From Thamnaconus septentrionalis (taxonomy: Eukaryota > Chordata > Actinopteri > Tetraodontiformes > Monacanthidae), in the NCBI GenBank assembly GCA_009823395.1, contig CM020511.1, positions 17,384,001 to 17,448,000 of the forward strand: DNA of 64,000 nucleotides, written 5' to 3'. Numbering within the stretch: position 1 is the first letter of the stretch; each line of letters opens with the position of its first letter. This document shows, one piece after another, positions 12,129 to 23,064 of this stretch. The translations under genes and the position numbers were made by a program. The notes beneath the pieces were generated by a model, which saw nothing but the letters and a program-made list of their open reading frames with translations, did no database searches and was not told where the DNA came from.

Positions 12129-13989
12129 GTAGCAGGCAGCCCTGTGTGAAAACTGCCTTGCGCTGGAGCTGCGTGCAGATGTGCATGCTGGAGTGTGAGT
12201 CAGGTATTTGGTTTCTCCAGAGCAAAAACCACTGAGAGCTTTAGCGGAGCACACGCCCGTCTCGGGTTTGGTCTTTAAAAAAAAAATCACACTGTCAATT
12301 TCATAAGTGCTTCATACACTTGCATCGGTTGCCAGAGTCTGTTTTGCCCTCGGCGCTTCTGGTTTTAGTTGAACACAGCTGAATGACTGTCCAACGTGTG
12401 TACGTGGCGAATGACACCCTGCTTTCAAGTTTCAGTCATTTACTTCCCACAATCAAAACCAATTTGAGGGTGGCGGGGACTCAGAGTTCTCAGAGTTTAG
12501 TTTCAGGCGCAAATTTGGATTTCAAGCTGGAAACCCGAGTGCATGTGGTTGCGATTATTTCTTTAAACGACTTTAACCTTTCTGCTCCCTCGGTCTGCAC
12601 CCGACGACGTCTGGGAACTGAGTTGGAGGCATGAAGGGGAGGAGGGAGGGAGCGCAAGTCACACTCTAGAGGACTAATAGCCAGTGTTTGGCATCGCCAT
12701 GCAGACGGGCTTGAAGCGTCACAGAGAGGTGCGTGAAGGCATTTCGCGAGGAAGGTTTTGGAATTCCTGCGTTCACAGTTCACGGATGGTGCTTCCGCGA
12801 GTCCGCTGCCTGGCTGAAACACTTCAATCCCACCCTTGTCTTTCCACAACGCCAAACAGCTGACGATATCCGCTGCCGTCTGTTTTCCCCCTCCTCTTCC
12901 AGACCCGTGTCAATTTTAATGTTGGAGGAATTTTGGTGGTGCCTGTTTTTTTATTTATTTTTTTGTTCTGCTCCATGAGAATGATGTCAACTTTTGTGCT
13001 GGTCCTTCAGCAAAGAATGGAGGCTGCAAAGCAGCTGACAATTCCTGCACTAAAAGATGCCAACGCATCACATCATTTAGTTCCCCGCTTTCGCAGCTCT
13101 GTCAGCTGCACCCAGGAGAGTTATGGAGGCGGTGGAGGGGGGGCGGATGATGTCATCTTTCCGAGGCTGCCTTAAATCCCAGAGTTAATATGCAAGTGCA
13201 CTGAGCTCTGGACGATGATGATGATGTTGGTGGTGCTGGTCAGTGAAGCGGTCATGGTAGTGATCACTCGGATGACGTAAGCTTCCCAAAGTCTTTTTCC
13301 AGCACTTCTGCCCTTACCTCTGTGATCAGCTCAGATTCAATTTAATTTAATAGAAGAAAAAAAAAAACTTGTTGTAATGAAGGAAACTCAGTTACCCATT
13401 ATTAATAATACCATCAGTGTATCATCAATTAAAACTAAATTAGATTTATTTTAAATTACTGCAGGGTGTGTTATAATTAAAATGTCTTTCTCTAGGAAAT
13501 CGTAACATTTCATTCTTTTTTTACTTACTGCAGTTTTAGTAGCACTATTGTACTTTAAATCAATATTAAACATTCTCACAACTTTGAGCTTGTTTTTCTC
13601 TACTGTTTTTTTTAGTTCTCAGTTGTGTGTTGGGTGAGATAATCTGTAATAGCAATTAGCTATTGGGAAAATAGAAAAACATTTGTGTCTAAACTAGAGT
13701 TTGATGCATTCTCACAACAACGTCTGAGTCTGGGTTTCGTGACAAACAGTGTTCTAGAATTCTCCAGGGAAAGGGAAAAAGACCGGGGCTTGTCATAAAC
13801 AACCAAATGTGTGCATATCCAAAGTGTGATCCAAGTCTCAAGACTGCAAAGTGAATTAAAGGGTGTTATTTGGGCTTTTTACATCAAATCTTCACTGCTG
13901 TGGGAAAGTGAAGATTATTTTTTTCTACTTTAAATAGCATATTTATAACCAAATTTTGGATCACAGAGCTTCTGGAGACTTAAATTATC

Positions 13990-14420
13990 CCAGACAAGCT
14001 GTTTTTAGTCCCATCTAATCCAGCTGTTCAGGCAGCGAGGCACTGAGGAGACATTGTGCTCATTGTTTGTACTCATGTCAAAAGCAATTACTGCGCTGAA
14101 TAACTTCATATCATAATGAATCCCTGCTTCAGCCCAGCTGGAAAAAATCAGTGTTTCCATGGCTTTTAATCTCTCTTAAAATGCCCATTAATTTCCAAAA
14201 ATTCCCTACTATTTGCCCATTTCACCCCATTGTGCTGGGCTGAACAATAAATTATGTCACCCTGCCGCATGACTCCTTGCTCATTATGGTTAAACTGATA
14301 ACACATGCGGGGAAGCTTTAGCTGTTAAAACATCTCAGGACTAAATAGCTGACTCGGCCAAGGCTTTGAAATGACTTGCACTTACAAAAATCAATTGGGG
14401 CTTTAAAAAAAAAGTCAATG
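13990..14420. other. Candidate conserved non-coding element
   Basis: This is repeat-free AT-rich DNA with GGCTTTTAATCTC, GCCCATTAATTTCC, CAATAAATTATG and CATTGTTTGTACTCATG. It includes GATAACACATGCGGGG at 14297, recurring nearly unchanged at 14816 (see 14760-14880). The similarity between the two copies suggests a selected motif or an old local duplication. Confidence 0.35.
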
Positions 14421-14759
14421 TCTTTTTCCTGTGTCATAGCAACAGACATCAATACAGGCTAAAAATATCACTGCCACATAATGTGAAAGATGCTAATATC
14501 CGCAAACTTTACATGTAACACATGTCATGGATTATGTGACTGGAGTTGTCATCCATCCTTATCGCTTTAACAAACTGCTCCATGAAGAGTTTTCAAAGGT
14601 CACACAGGCTAAAAATGAGACTCACATTCATAAAGCCAGAGGGCACATTTATCTTTTTTCTTTTTTGCCACCCTTCGTTTCCAGCTGTTTTTAACAATCT
14701 CTACCATTTCCTATGTTTTCCTAGTTACACCCTTGTGCTCTAAAACTATATCTAGTTTT

Positions 14760-14880
14760 ACACATGGCATGATGTCATCCTGCCCGTGGGGCTTTCCCAC
14801 ATTCGCGGCCCAGCCGATAACACATGTGGGGCGCTGTTAAAACACTTGGGTGTGTAGCACTTTTAAACTCCTGACTCATG
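14760..14880. other. Second copy of a GATAACACATG module
   Basis: GATAACACATGTGGGG at 14816-14831 and the following GCTGTTAAAACA mirror GATAACACATGCGGGG...GCTGTTAAAACA at 14297-14332. Order and spacing are similar, with a small deletion. The copies are 519 bp apart. Confidence 0.5.
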
Positions 14881-15027
14881 TCTAACCTATGGAATGAAAA
14901 GGAGAGTTCGGCCAGGGGAAACAGACATCGTTTTAACCCCCAACTTCTCTGAAGGAGCTTCAGGGCTCAAGCTGTAAGTGCCTTACACAGCAAATCTATC
15001 CAGTAATCTCTCCCTCAGCTCTGTCCT

Positions 15028-15070
15028 GATAGATAGATAGACAGATAGATAGATAGACAGATAGATAGAC

Positions 15071-15105
<35 letters not shown>

Positions 15106-15106
15106 C

Positions 15107-15169
<63 letters not shown>

Positions 15170-15170
15170 C

Positions 15171-15208
<38 letters not shown>

Positions 15209-15226
15209 ACAGACAGACAGACAGAT
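15028..15226 (+). repeat. (GATA)n with interspersed GACA, 199 bp
   Basis: This is an almost uninterrupted tetranucleotide array of GATA with single or paired GACA units at irregular intervals, ending in four GACA units. GATA/GACA satellites (Bkm-like) are known in vertebrates and sometimes accumulate on sex chromosomes. Nothing else here argues for that. The minus-strand frame with repeating SIYL-type residues is an artefact of the repeat. Confidence 0.98.
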
Positions 15227-15600
15227 CCATATTTGGAACTGTATATTTGTTAATAATACTTTTTAGACTGAATTATACTTATACACTTGGTCTCTTAGTT
15301 AAAGACCACTCAAGCAATGACCTACTAAAAGAAAAAAAAAAGTTCCTGCTCCCCACTAGGAAGGCGAAGGCAGAGTGGGTTGAACGCTGACTCACCAAAG
15401 TGTACTTTTGTGGCTGTGCAGCAGACCACCGGCCTGCTCTGATGTCAAACGCTGTCAGAGCGATCATAAACAGCAAAAAATAAGCTTTCATGCAAAATGA
15501 GTAGACGCTAATTCCCCGTCTGGCCTCACGTTGGGGGCGGAAGAAACACTCTGAAAACAACTGCTGTCCCTGTGGGGCACTCAGGATAAACTCGGCTGAT

Positions 15601-15690
15601 ATGGAACCTGAAGAGGAAGTGGGACTTGTTTATGAGGGAAATGACTTCATTCAGCTGGGATCAGACGATGACCTCATGCTGACAAGATAA
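15601..15690 (+). CDS. Possible small ORF, 29 codons, acidic
   Basis: ATG has a good context (GATATGG: G at -3 and +4). The frame starts Met-Glu-Pro-Glu-Glu-Glu-Val-Gly-Leu-Val-Tyr-Glu-Gly-Asn-Asp and ends in a TAA after an Asp-rich Gly-Ser-Asp-Asp-Asp-Leu-Met segment. The composition is more protein-like than other frames nearby, with no low complexity. It has no recognised family, no neighbouring exon and no clear splice sites. It could be a micropeptide, an exon fragment of a decayed gene, or chance. Confidence 0.1.
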   Translation: MEPEEEVGLVYEGNDFIQLGSDDDLMLTR

Positions 15691-17134
15691 TGGCTCAGAC
15701 AGAAGGAGCGAGCCAGCGAGCTGTTTGGTTTCCGAAGTCACGTGTTCACGCCAGAGGTGAACAAGTGCACCTTGGCTATTTTAAACCTTTAAGTCTGCAG
15801 CTTAATAGATTTGGGAAATAGTCAATGTGCCACACTGGGTGACTTTCACTGATTTCATATTGATGTTTTCTGTCGTCATTGCTGCAGTGTGTGTGTGCTT
15901 ACATTTCAAAAATGAATGTGTATTTTTGTCAACATTTAGAGTTGAAGCTTTGATTCAGAATTTCAGTGAGTCTGCGCGTAAAACCTTTTTAGTTTTCTTG
16001 GACAGCCTCAAAGTTGTCCTGGGAGATTCGGAAAAACAGGAGTTTTCAGTCAGTAGAAATTATTAAAAGAAAACAAAAACCATCTTTGTTCCTGAATTGT
16101 ACTTTTTTTTTTTTTTTTATCTCCTAACTGTTATTCCAAGCCCATTGACTTACACAAGGGATCACTGCAACTTTCCAAAACAACATTCTGTTGCTCTGCA
16201 CTTTCTATAAACTGGACTGTACTGACCTCTAATAGTCCTGGGGATTGGGACAGCGTGATTGAAATAAAAATCCTTCAAGCAAAAAAAATGAAAAGAAAAG
16301 GTTGCAGGGGCTTTGGAGGAGCTATTGGACCTCCCAAGAGCAAATCTGGAATGAAGCCCAAAAACAAAGCCTGTTGCTGGGTTAAGAATCTTAGAATATG
16401 TCCTGTATAATGGAGCCAGAGAGCCAGTCCATGCCCGAGGACAGTGGTGGAAAAGTAATACGAGCCTGGCTGAAGAGGGATCTCGTGTTGTTTTAGAGAC
16501 AGTTGCTGTTGAAATAATGACAGTGTTTGGGAATAAAATAATAGTGGTTTTAGTTTACTGTGCAGCTGTTTCCCACCAAAACATTGGCTAATTAGAAAAA
16601 GACTGTTTCTGCTTAATGAAGAAAGTGGTGCTAGTTCTCTGTCACAGAGTGTGTCACTGACCATAGTCATTTATGTGGAAGTGGGAGGCTGCAGGGGCCC
16701 TAAAATGGGATTTTTATTTTTTATTTTTCAGCACATTTTATATAAAATAAATTAAGGGCTATAAATGTGACTAACAAAACATTTAAAGGCCCTTTAAAAA
16801 GGGACATAGGAACTGCTCAAATGCCACAACAAAACAGATTGCCAGGGATTACATAACTACATCATTAATTATAGTTTCATGGGTTCCATGTCTGCCTCAC
16901 AGTCAGGACTTTTCATAAACCAGGACAGCAAAATACATTAATTAGTTAGACTGTTGGCAGGTAGCTGAAGATAGAAGAACTTTGTTCCATATCTTAGAGG
17001 ACAGAAGGATACACACACACCCACACACACACACAGGTTAAGGGTAACTTATGTGCATTATGTTTTGATTGAGTAGCTTGTTTTCTGGGATGTGAAAGCT
17101 TTTCAGACACTTTGCGGACATGCGGGTGTGCATG

Positions 17135-17146
17135 CACGTGCACGTG
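17135..17146. promoter_or_regulatory. Back-to-back CACGTG E-boxes
   Basis: CACGTGCACGTG gives two adjacent canonical E-boxes, preceded by GTGCATG. They could bind bHLH factors. Alternatively they are a product of the TG/CA-rich context. Confidence 0.25.
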
Positions 17147-17689
17147 CGAGACTACATTTTCCCAGCAGGACAACCAATGTCATCGCATCTGCGAGCGCCA
17201 TGTGCAATGTGCTTAGCGTGGGTGTTTGGCCGGTTTGTGTCAATTTCAAATGAATGTCAGTATCCAGGGATTTCCAGTGTATTATAGCGCTGCTGCAACA
17301 CGATCATGTTGGTTCAGCTGTTCGCGGTGTTAGTGTTGCGTCTGATTGGCAGATTAATGTGAGCACTCCACGCTGATGAGCTCAGTTGGGCATTGCCACT
17401 TGCCTATTTGAGATGATGCATAATACTATGGATAATGGCCAATTGGTGGCTAACTACCAAGTGGAATTGTCGCTCTGCTGTAATCACAGACAGGAAACAG
17501 GAAGCAAACTCCTGTCTCTGTGTTCGCGCCCCGTGTTTGCATGCCCTTGTACAACCACTTGCCTGTTGTGGAGGACAGTGTTATGAGAGGGTAATGTTAC
17601 TAGGAGAACCATTTATAGACAAATACCCATCTATTGCAGCGAGGTGTCTTCACTGTCAAGGCTAATACAGAAATGAGTGTTGTGATACT

Positions 17690-17739
17690 GTGATTAAAGG
17701 GATCATTCACCCAAAATTGGAATTACACACAACATCATG
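17690..17739 (+). repeat. Possible fragment of a common fish repeat at the hAT insertion site
   Basis: The stretch reads GTGATTAAAGGGATCATTCACCC and then AAAATTGG. This resembles the AAAGGGATAGTTCACCCAAAA-type opening of a very abundant dispersed repeat in fish genomes. The resemblance ends at the hAT insertion, so the transposon may have landed inside or beside an older repeat. The match is short and from memory. Confidence 0.35.
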
Positions 17740-17747
17740 GCGATGAA
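17740..17747. repeat. Left target-site duplication of the hAT element
   Basis: The 8-mer GCGATGAA lies directly before the element's first base (CAGCCCC...). It is identical to the right copy at 18690-18697. Confidence 0.93.
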
Positions 17748-18689
17748 CAGCCCCGGATTGGCAAAGAAAATCAGCCCTGGTATTTGAGGTCTTCACCGGC
17801 CCGACGCCAAAACCACGCCACTGAATGAAGACATTTCACATTAATTTTGGCCATATAGTTTTACTGTTGTAAAAAAACAATAGTAATAATAGTGTTCTAA
17901 ATATATATAGAAGGAAACAATGTCTTTCTGGATACATCACTTAATGAGAAAATAAATAAATAAAGAGGCATGTGAACATTAAGATGTTAAAATTACTGAC
18001 ATTTCTGTCAATGAAGCCTCTCATAATGTAGAGTCTTTATATTGCAAATGCAGCAGTCTCCTCAGTCTCAGCAGGTTCATCATCACCACCTACATTTCCT
18101 CCTTGGGCTGCGGCTGCAACGCCATCCACCTCCTTATCCACCACGCGCCCGACAATAGAGACTTGCATGTAGCAGCAGTGGCACTAGCAGCCGGTGTCGG
18201 TGACGACGCCTCTGAGCCCGCGCCCTCGCTGACAGCACCGCTCTTTACAGCAGGCTGCTGCTGGGCAAACAGCTTCGGAATTTTTAGACATTTACCCACA
18301 TCAGCCTCCAGACATTTTCTTTTTTTGTCTCGCACCTTCTCCGCACCACCTTTGACTTTTTTGTTTTGTTTTCGCTTGATTTTTTAATTGCGATTATTTC
18401 TCTGATGGCGCTGGTCCCACCTTCAATTAGCATATCTAAGCCCGCCACCTTTTTTTGAGGTCGTCACGTAGACGTATGGAGCAAACCATTTGGGGCGGGG
18501 GGGGTCGGAGTCTCAACCTACCTCTACCCAGTCACAATCACCTCTGACAATGGATAATGGACCGGGCCGGCCAATTTCTGCGTGTTTTTATTATTGATAT
18601 GATTTTTTCGGGGGAGGGCTTGGCGGCCCCAGAGACTGCCGGCCCTTCTGGATTCTGCCAGAAAAGCCAGACCGGCCAGTCCGGGGCTG
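17748..18689 (-). mobile_element. Non-autonomous hAT-superfamily DNA transposon, 942 bp
   Basis: Both ends are visible. The left end reads CAGCCCCGGATTGGC and the reverse complement of the right end reads CAGCCCCGGACTGGC, a 15-bp terminal inverted repeat with one mismatch. The element is flanked on each side by the identical 8-mer GCGATGAA (17740-17747 and 18690-18697). An 8-bp target duplication together with termini starting CAG is the classic hAT signature. The interior holds a degraded N-terminal transposase frame on the minus strand (18090-18383) and AT-rich filler, and no catalytic region could fit in the remaining space. The copy is therefore an internally deleted, non-autonomous derivative that would depend on transposase supplied elsewhere. 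The target-site duplication is still perfect, which suggests a fairly recent insertion. The strand is given from the coding direction of the relic. Confidence 0.93.
18090..18383 (-). pseudogene. Truncated N-terminal hAT transposase frame
   Basis: The minus strand is open for about 97 codons. It starts with a very basic stretch (KRKQNKKVKGGAEKVRDKKRK), continues through CLEADVGKCLKIPKLFAQQQ, and then enters an Ala/Ser-rich linker. A Lys/Arg-rich N-terminus followed by a conserved K-x-x-K-L-F-type segment resembles the start of fish hAT transposases of the ZMYM/TTF-type zinc-finger group; this is family recall, not an alignment. No ATG lies where the start is expected. The codon at 18378-18380 is ATC, preceded in frame by a TAA at 18384-18386, so the initiator may have been lost by one substitution. 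The frame ends before any zinc finger, DDE catalytic residues or dimerisation domain, so it cannot encode an active enzyme. It confirms the class of the surrounding element. Confidence 0.6.
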
Positions 18690-18697
18690 GCGATGAA
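18690..18697. repeat. Right target-site duplication of the hAT element
   Basis: The 8-mer GCGATGAA directly follows the element's last bases (...GGGGCTG). The exact match to the left copy fixes both boundaries of the insertion. Confidence 0.93.
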
Positions 18698-18845
18698 GGT
18701 GACTCTTCAGAATTATTGTCCTGGTGGTGTGAGTCTAACTCACAAAAGGAAAACATCCAGTGTCAAAACAATGGAAAACCACAGGGGGCTGTATGGGGGT
18801 TTCTTGTAGCATGTAAACTAAGTGGCCACACGCCTGTGTTGGAGG

Positions 18846-18888
18846 CTAGTAGTAATAGTAGTAGTAGTAGTAGTAGGAGCAGTAGTAA
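18846..18888 (+). repeat. (TAG)n trinucleotide repeat
   Basis: AGT/TAG triplets repeat with a few substitutions (AAT, GAG, CAG). The array lies just right of the hAT insertion. Confidence 0.93.
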
Positions 18889-19199
18889 AGAGACATGTTT
18901 TGCCATCATTCCATTTTGTTTTTGTTTTGTTCTCCATTTGGATACATGGTCACAATTGGCACTGAAAAGTCTTCTTTCAGTTCAAGAAAACTCTATTAGC
19001 TCATGTAATTAAAATTATACGCAAACTCATACTTCAAGAAAAAAATGTGCAAAACGATATATATTTGAAACATGAAAAATAACATTTAATGTGTAAAAAT
19101 TAAAATCAATTTAATGAAGAATTATCTTCCCAACCGTTGCTAACAGAAGAGTAGAAGGAATAAATTTACACAAACAGAGTGGTCCCATTCGACCTTATT
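18889..19199. other. AT-rich stretch, nothing recognised
   Basis: AT-rich sequence with short A- and T-runs separates the TAG repeat from the candidate element at 19.2 kb. Confidence 0.7.
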
Positions 19200-19740
19200 A
19201 ACAAAGAGCGCCACTAATGCTAACTTTTAATGGTGTGATCCACTCACATGCTGATTTTCACTGAATTCTTAATGAAACATTTGCATGTTGGAAAAACATA
19301 TTGCTGCTCTGCAGCCCCGGGACCCCAAGTCAGATTTCATTTCTGTCTTCGGCTGCTGTCTGAACAGTGCACGGTGAAGTTCATTTGGATGCACGGGAAG
19401 AGGACCATCATGTACCAGCATGTGTCCTTGGACAAAAATGTAATTTTAATTCTCACGGTGTTGTTAAAGTTAATTAAACCGCTGACGTATATTGAACAGC
19501 TTCCGAGCGCGTTCAATATAAATAGTGCAGCTGTCGTGTGTATTTGGATACTTAATTCAAATACTTTTGTGTTCTATTTCATCTCTACAGTATTGATTGG
19601 CGATTAAAGCTGCATCTGTTTTTTTCTCTAGACAGGAATTTGATTTTAATCGCCGGCACCACTTGCAATTTCACCTTATGGACTCAAACTTTGTGGGAAA
19701 ACAATTAAAGAACTGAAGCCTAATCATTGAAATGCACAGG
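19200..19740. other. Candidate conserved non-coding element
   Basis: About 540 bp are free of simple repeats. They contain AAACATTTGCATGTTGG, GTTAATTAAACCGC, GGATACTTAATTCAAATAC, GATTGGCGATTAAAGC and GATTTTAATCGCC. The last two give an inverted pair GGCGATTAAA / TTTTAATCGCC about 40 bp apart. A 119-codon plus-strand frame crosses it, but the product is hydrophobic and unlike any known protein. It has the most enhancer-like texture in the left half. Confidence 0.42.
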
Positions 19741-22179
19741 CTGATCCTACTGATCTACTACTCACACGCACCCCCGCATGCTTGCACACACACACACTGC
19801 AAACACTGTCCTCTAAATATATATATATATAAAACATTGCACTAAGCAGTCATGGCGTCTCCTCATGCAAGGAAGAGCAAACATAAAATAAAAATGCAAG
19901 AGCTGGCAACAGCTTTTTAATGCTGCTATAAATCAAGAAGGACCATTGGCAGGCTGGTAACTCTGAAGCAATCACTCCATACACACACCCAGAGACATGC
20001 AAAACACGCACGTACGCACACACACACACACACACAAACAGATCAATAGATGCAATAGAAATACACGCAGGGACAAATGGACGGACAGACGCAAACATTC
20101 TGCAGCAGACAGTCACTTTGGATATGAGGGCAGACACAGGCCTCCTTTTCAAAGGTGGGTTGGGAGGGAGGGGCACCAGGAGCGGATAAGGTAGCCGGCG
20201 TATTTCACCTCATTCACCGGCTGACATGGCCTCTCAAAGAAACCTTTCATTACACGTTCAGAGCAGTCGGCTCAGTCTGCCCAGCGCTGTCAATTTAGCT
20301 GACATAATACACCGGGCTGGATCTCCACTCTTTCATCCGGAGGGGATTTTTCATCTCATGATGTTCATACAGAAGGAACTGGCAAAAAGAAGAATCGCGT
20401 GTGCGCAAAGCCTCAGAAGTCCAAAGACCCTAATATATCAGTTAAGTTTTTTTTTTTTTAGTGTTCCAGCAGTTAACCTGGTTAACCGCCAATCAGGCCA
20501 GAAGAGAAAAAAGAAGATACCTCGAGGAAGTCAAACACCTTGAAAGAGATCCTTTCACCTTAAACGGGAACATTTGCATTACCTTGTTTTTTTGTTTTTT
20601 TTATCATTCAGGAAAATGTGGTGGAATTGGAGCTGGAGCTCCAGGCACACCAGCATTTTACACCTCCACCTGCAGCGGTGTTTTTTAACTGTGCTATTTA
20701 CTTTTGCCCTTTTCCGGTTTCAGAAAGGGCAAAGCAGCCACAGGTTCATTACACAGTCGCATGTGTGTAAGTGGAGCTGGTCTAAAGTCCGCATCAGTTC
20801 ATCGGTTTTTGGCTGAGTTGAGCTTTGCTACATGTGTTTTGCGGGTCACATATGGAATCTGAATGGTTCCTTTCAGTAAATCACCAACTCGAGGGAGGGT
20901 TAGCCTGGGCGCGATGAGTTCTCACATGGCTGTGCAGCGAGAGGAAGCGTACACAGCCACAGAGAGAGCCTCTCAAAGCTCTCACCTTAAAATAGAGCAC
21001 ATCAATAACATTCTCATGTTGAGGGAAGATGTGAGAGGATTGGCTGGGTTTTTTGCTTTCCGCAGGACGAGCTCTGCCCGTCCTCTTGTCTCTCGCTGAA
21101 GCGTTGTAGGCCACCCACAGATCATATAGACACTGCCTGCATCTGTCTCTGCCTCGCTTCTTCCCACCAACGCTCTGTCTGGCTAAGCTGACCTTTTTTA
21201 AAATGTTTTTTTTTTTTTTCCTTTTTGTTTTGGATTGCATAAGATTATATAACTAAACCGTCTACACATGGCTAAAGGCAAAGCAAAAACGCCAAAGCTT
21301 TCTGAATATACTTGTCTATAGGCTTGTTTTTACTTTATTGATCTTGACTTTTTGGGGCAAACCAGGCTTAAAACAAACCAAAGTTGCGGAATGGGGGCGG
21401 GGGGGTTCACTAGACTCCGGTTCAGAAGACAAGGTGTAACAACCAACTCAGCATCAGCCTGTGATTCACTGAGCAACTGTCAGTCAGCTTCATATGTCCA
21501 AACCCCCTGATGCGCCCACACAGGGCATGGAGGTATTTCTTTAGGTCATTTTTTTTTTTTTTTTATCAAGATTAAACAGCTTAAGTAGAAAAAAAATGTC
21601 TCGGCAGCTCAGACGGCCTTTTTCACACTGTGAAAGCGCAGGATCCAGACACTGCATTAAGCTTTGCTGCCTCACAGCGCAGCACTGTCTTATTTCAGCT
21701 GCTTTGGCAGCCAAGCACTCAGTAAACACCCAACCATCCATCTGCTATTACTCATACAGACAAACTTAAAAACTGCAGCCCCTCATCGAAGCCTTGTGGT
21801 TCGTGCGAGGCTTGAACTTGAAGATGTTAAAAGCAAAAAGAATCCGGATCAATTAAAACCCCAAATTATCCTTCCGCCTGGACGCCAGTGACACTCATGC
21901 CTCACATGATGAACTGTCCCCCAAAAAACAAAACATAAAACCTTTGTGTGAATTTAAAAAACAACATGTTTAGCAGTTTTCCCAGAGCTGCCTGTAATAA
22001 GAGATATTTTCTGAAATGTATTGCCAAAAAAAGGATTTTCCTTCCGGTAAAGTGGGATTTTCAAAAAGAACCAGCTTCTCTGCTCTTCATCGAGCAGTAG
22101 ACATGTCAACGCTCATGAGTCCATGAGTGACTTTGAGTCTTCGCTTCGCTGAAGACACATCTTTTTGTCTGACTTGTAA
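19741..22179. other. Non-coding stretch
   Basis: It contains CA runs (19785-19797, 20018-20036), a short (TA)n at 19818, T-tracts at 20447, 21209 and 21549, and a G-run at 21390. Overlapping frames of 60-119 codons on both strands have no known product. Confidence 0.65.
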
Positions 22180-22600
22180 TTCAACTCAGCATCCTTGCCC
22201 CAGCCCATGCCTCTATGGCTATTATTAATGATTATTCAATCATAGGCTTGAATAAATAGCGCCACAGTGGAAAATCAAAGCTCAATCCCAGTCATTTATT
22301 AGCCGTGCAAAGGATAATGTTTTTGATGAGTGAAAGCCACTCAAGGGTTATATTGTTATTATTCTCTCCTGTGATGGGGCGGCTCTGTAGCTAAGTGTGA
22401 CCTCTGACCCCAATGAAACAGGGTATGACCATGAGGATCAATAAAGCATCTTTTAATAGTCAGGACATCTTAGAAAGGAGCCTTATAGGCTAATGATCTT
22501 CGAGACCTTTAGTGCAATTTCCAAGACATGGTTCACTTAAATTTGCATCAGCAGTGTACCTCTGCTAAAAAAGATCTATTGGCACAAAGAGACGGGAGAT
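22180..22600. other. Candidate conserved non-coding element with DR1 site
   Basis: ATTATTAATGATTATTCAATC, GGATAATG, GGCTAATGATC and TAAATTTGCATCAGC cores lie in repeat-free DNA. A perfect DR1 on the minus strand (GGGTCA-G-AGGTCA, plus-strand 22398-22410) suggests COUP-TF or HNF4-type input. Confidence 0.4.
22398..22410 (-). promoter_or_regulatory. DR1 nuclear-receptor-type motif
   Basis: Plus-strand TGACCT-C-TGACCC equals GGGTCA-G-AGGTCA on the minus strand. Both half-sites match the RGGTCA consensus with one-base spacing. Confidence 0.35.
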
Positions 22601-22696
22601 AATAGACTGTCACACAATACATTCAATGGTCATGTGATGCGATTGCCGTCTCTGATGTACACGGGCTCTCTCATCATTCGGGTCAATAAAGGCTAC

Positions 22697-22698
<2 letters not shown>

Positions 22699-22743
<45 letters not shown>
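22699..22743 (+). repeat. (GT)n microsatellite, about 22 units
   Basis: This is an uninterrupted GT array. A matching CA array lies 300 bp to the right (23039-23064) in opposite orientation. Confidence 0.99.
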
Positions 22744-22746
<3 letters not shown>

Positions 22747-23038
22747 GAACTTCTGATTCTTGTAGACAATCAAACTGGAGACGCAAAGTTCTCAGAGAAA
22801 CGACAAAGCTGAAACAGGTACAGACAAAACGCAAGCAGACACAGGCACACTGTCGCAAGGATGAACACACACATTTGGCCACCCAGGATGTGAGAGAGCA
22901 GGAGAGAGAGCGGCAGAGAGAGAGCGAGGTGGAAACTTTAAACTGTGTTTATAACCTAACTCCGGATTATAGGGTAGACTGAGAGTGAGAGAGGAGTTTT
23001 AGTTGTTCAGCTGTAAATAATTAAAACAGAGCCCACCG

Positions 23039-23064
23039 CACACACACACACACACACACACACA
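23039..23064 (+). repeat. (CA)n microsatellite
   Basis: Thirteen CA units form the partner of the GT array at 22.70 kb. The two could pair as an inverted repeat. Confidence 0.98.

Larger units (their letters stand above)
10161..13989. other. Non-coding stretch
   Basis: A TG array, a CATT repeat and two CRE palindromes are the main features. 12.3-13.2 kb is slightly CpG-richer, with (GAT)n near 13215. Open frames up to 121 codons lack recognisable domains. Confidence 0.65.
14881..17689. other. Non-coding stretch with GATA satellite
   Basis: Besides the GATA/GACA array and the small ORF at 15601 it holds a T18-like tract (16105), a CA run (17011-17035) and the double E-box. Nothing else was recognised. 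Confidence 0.65.

Noticed and set aside
15015..15230. 71-codon SIYL-repeat protein on the minus strand
   Set aside because: It is a direct translation of the GATA/GACA satellite.
19248..19607. 119-codon plus-strand frame over a candidate enhancer
   Set aside because: Hydrophobic, AT-driven composition and no known domain. The DNA looks regulatory rather than coding.
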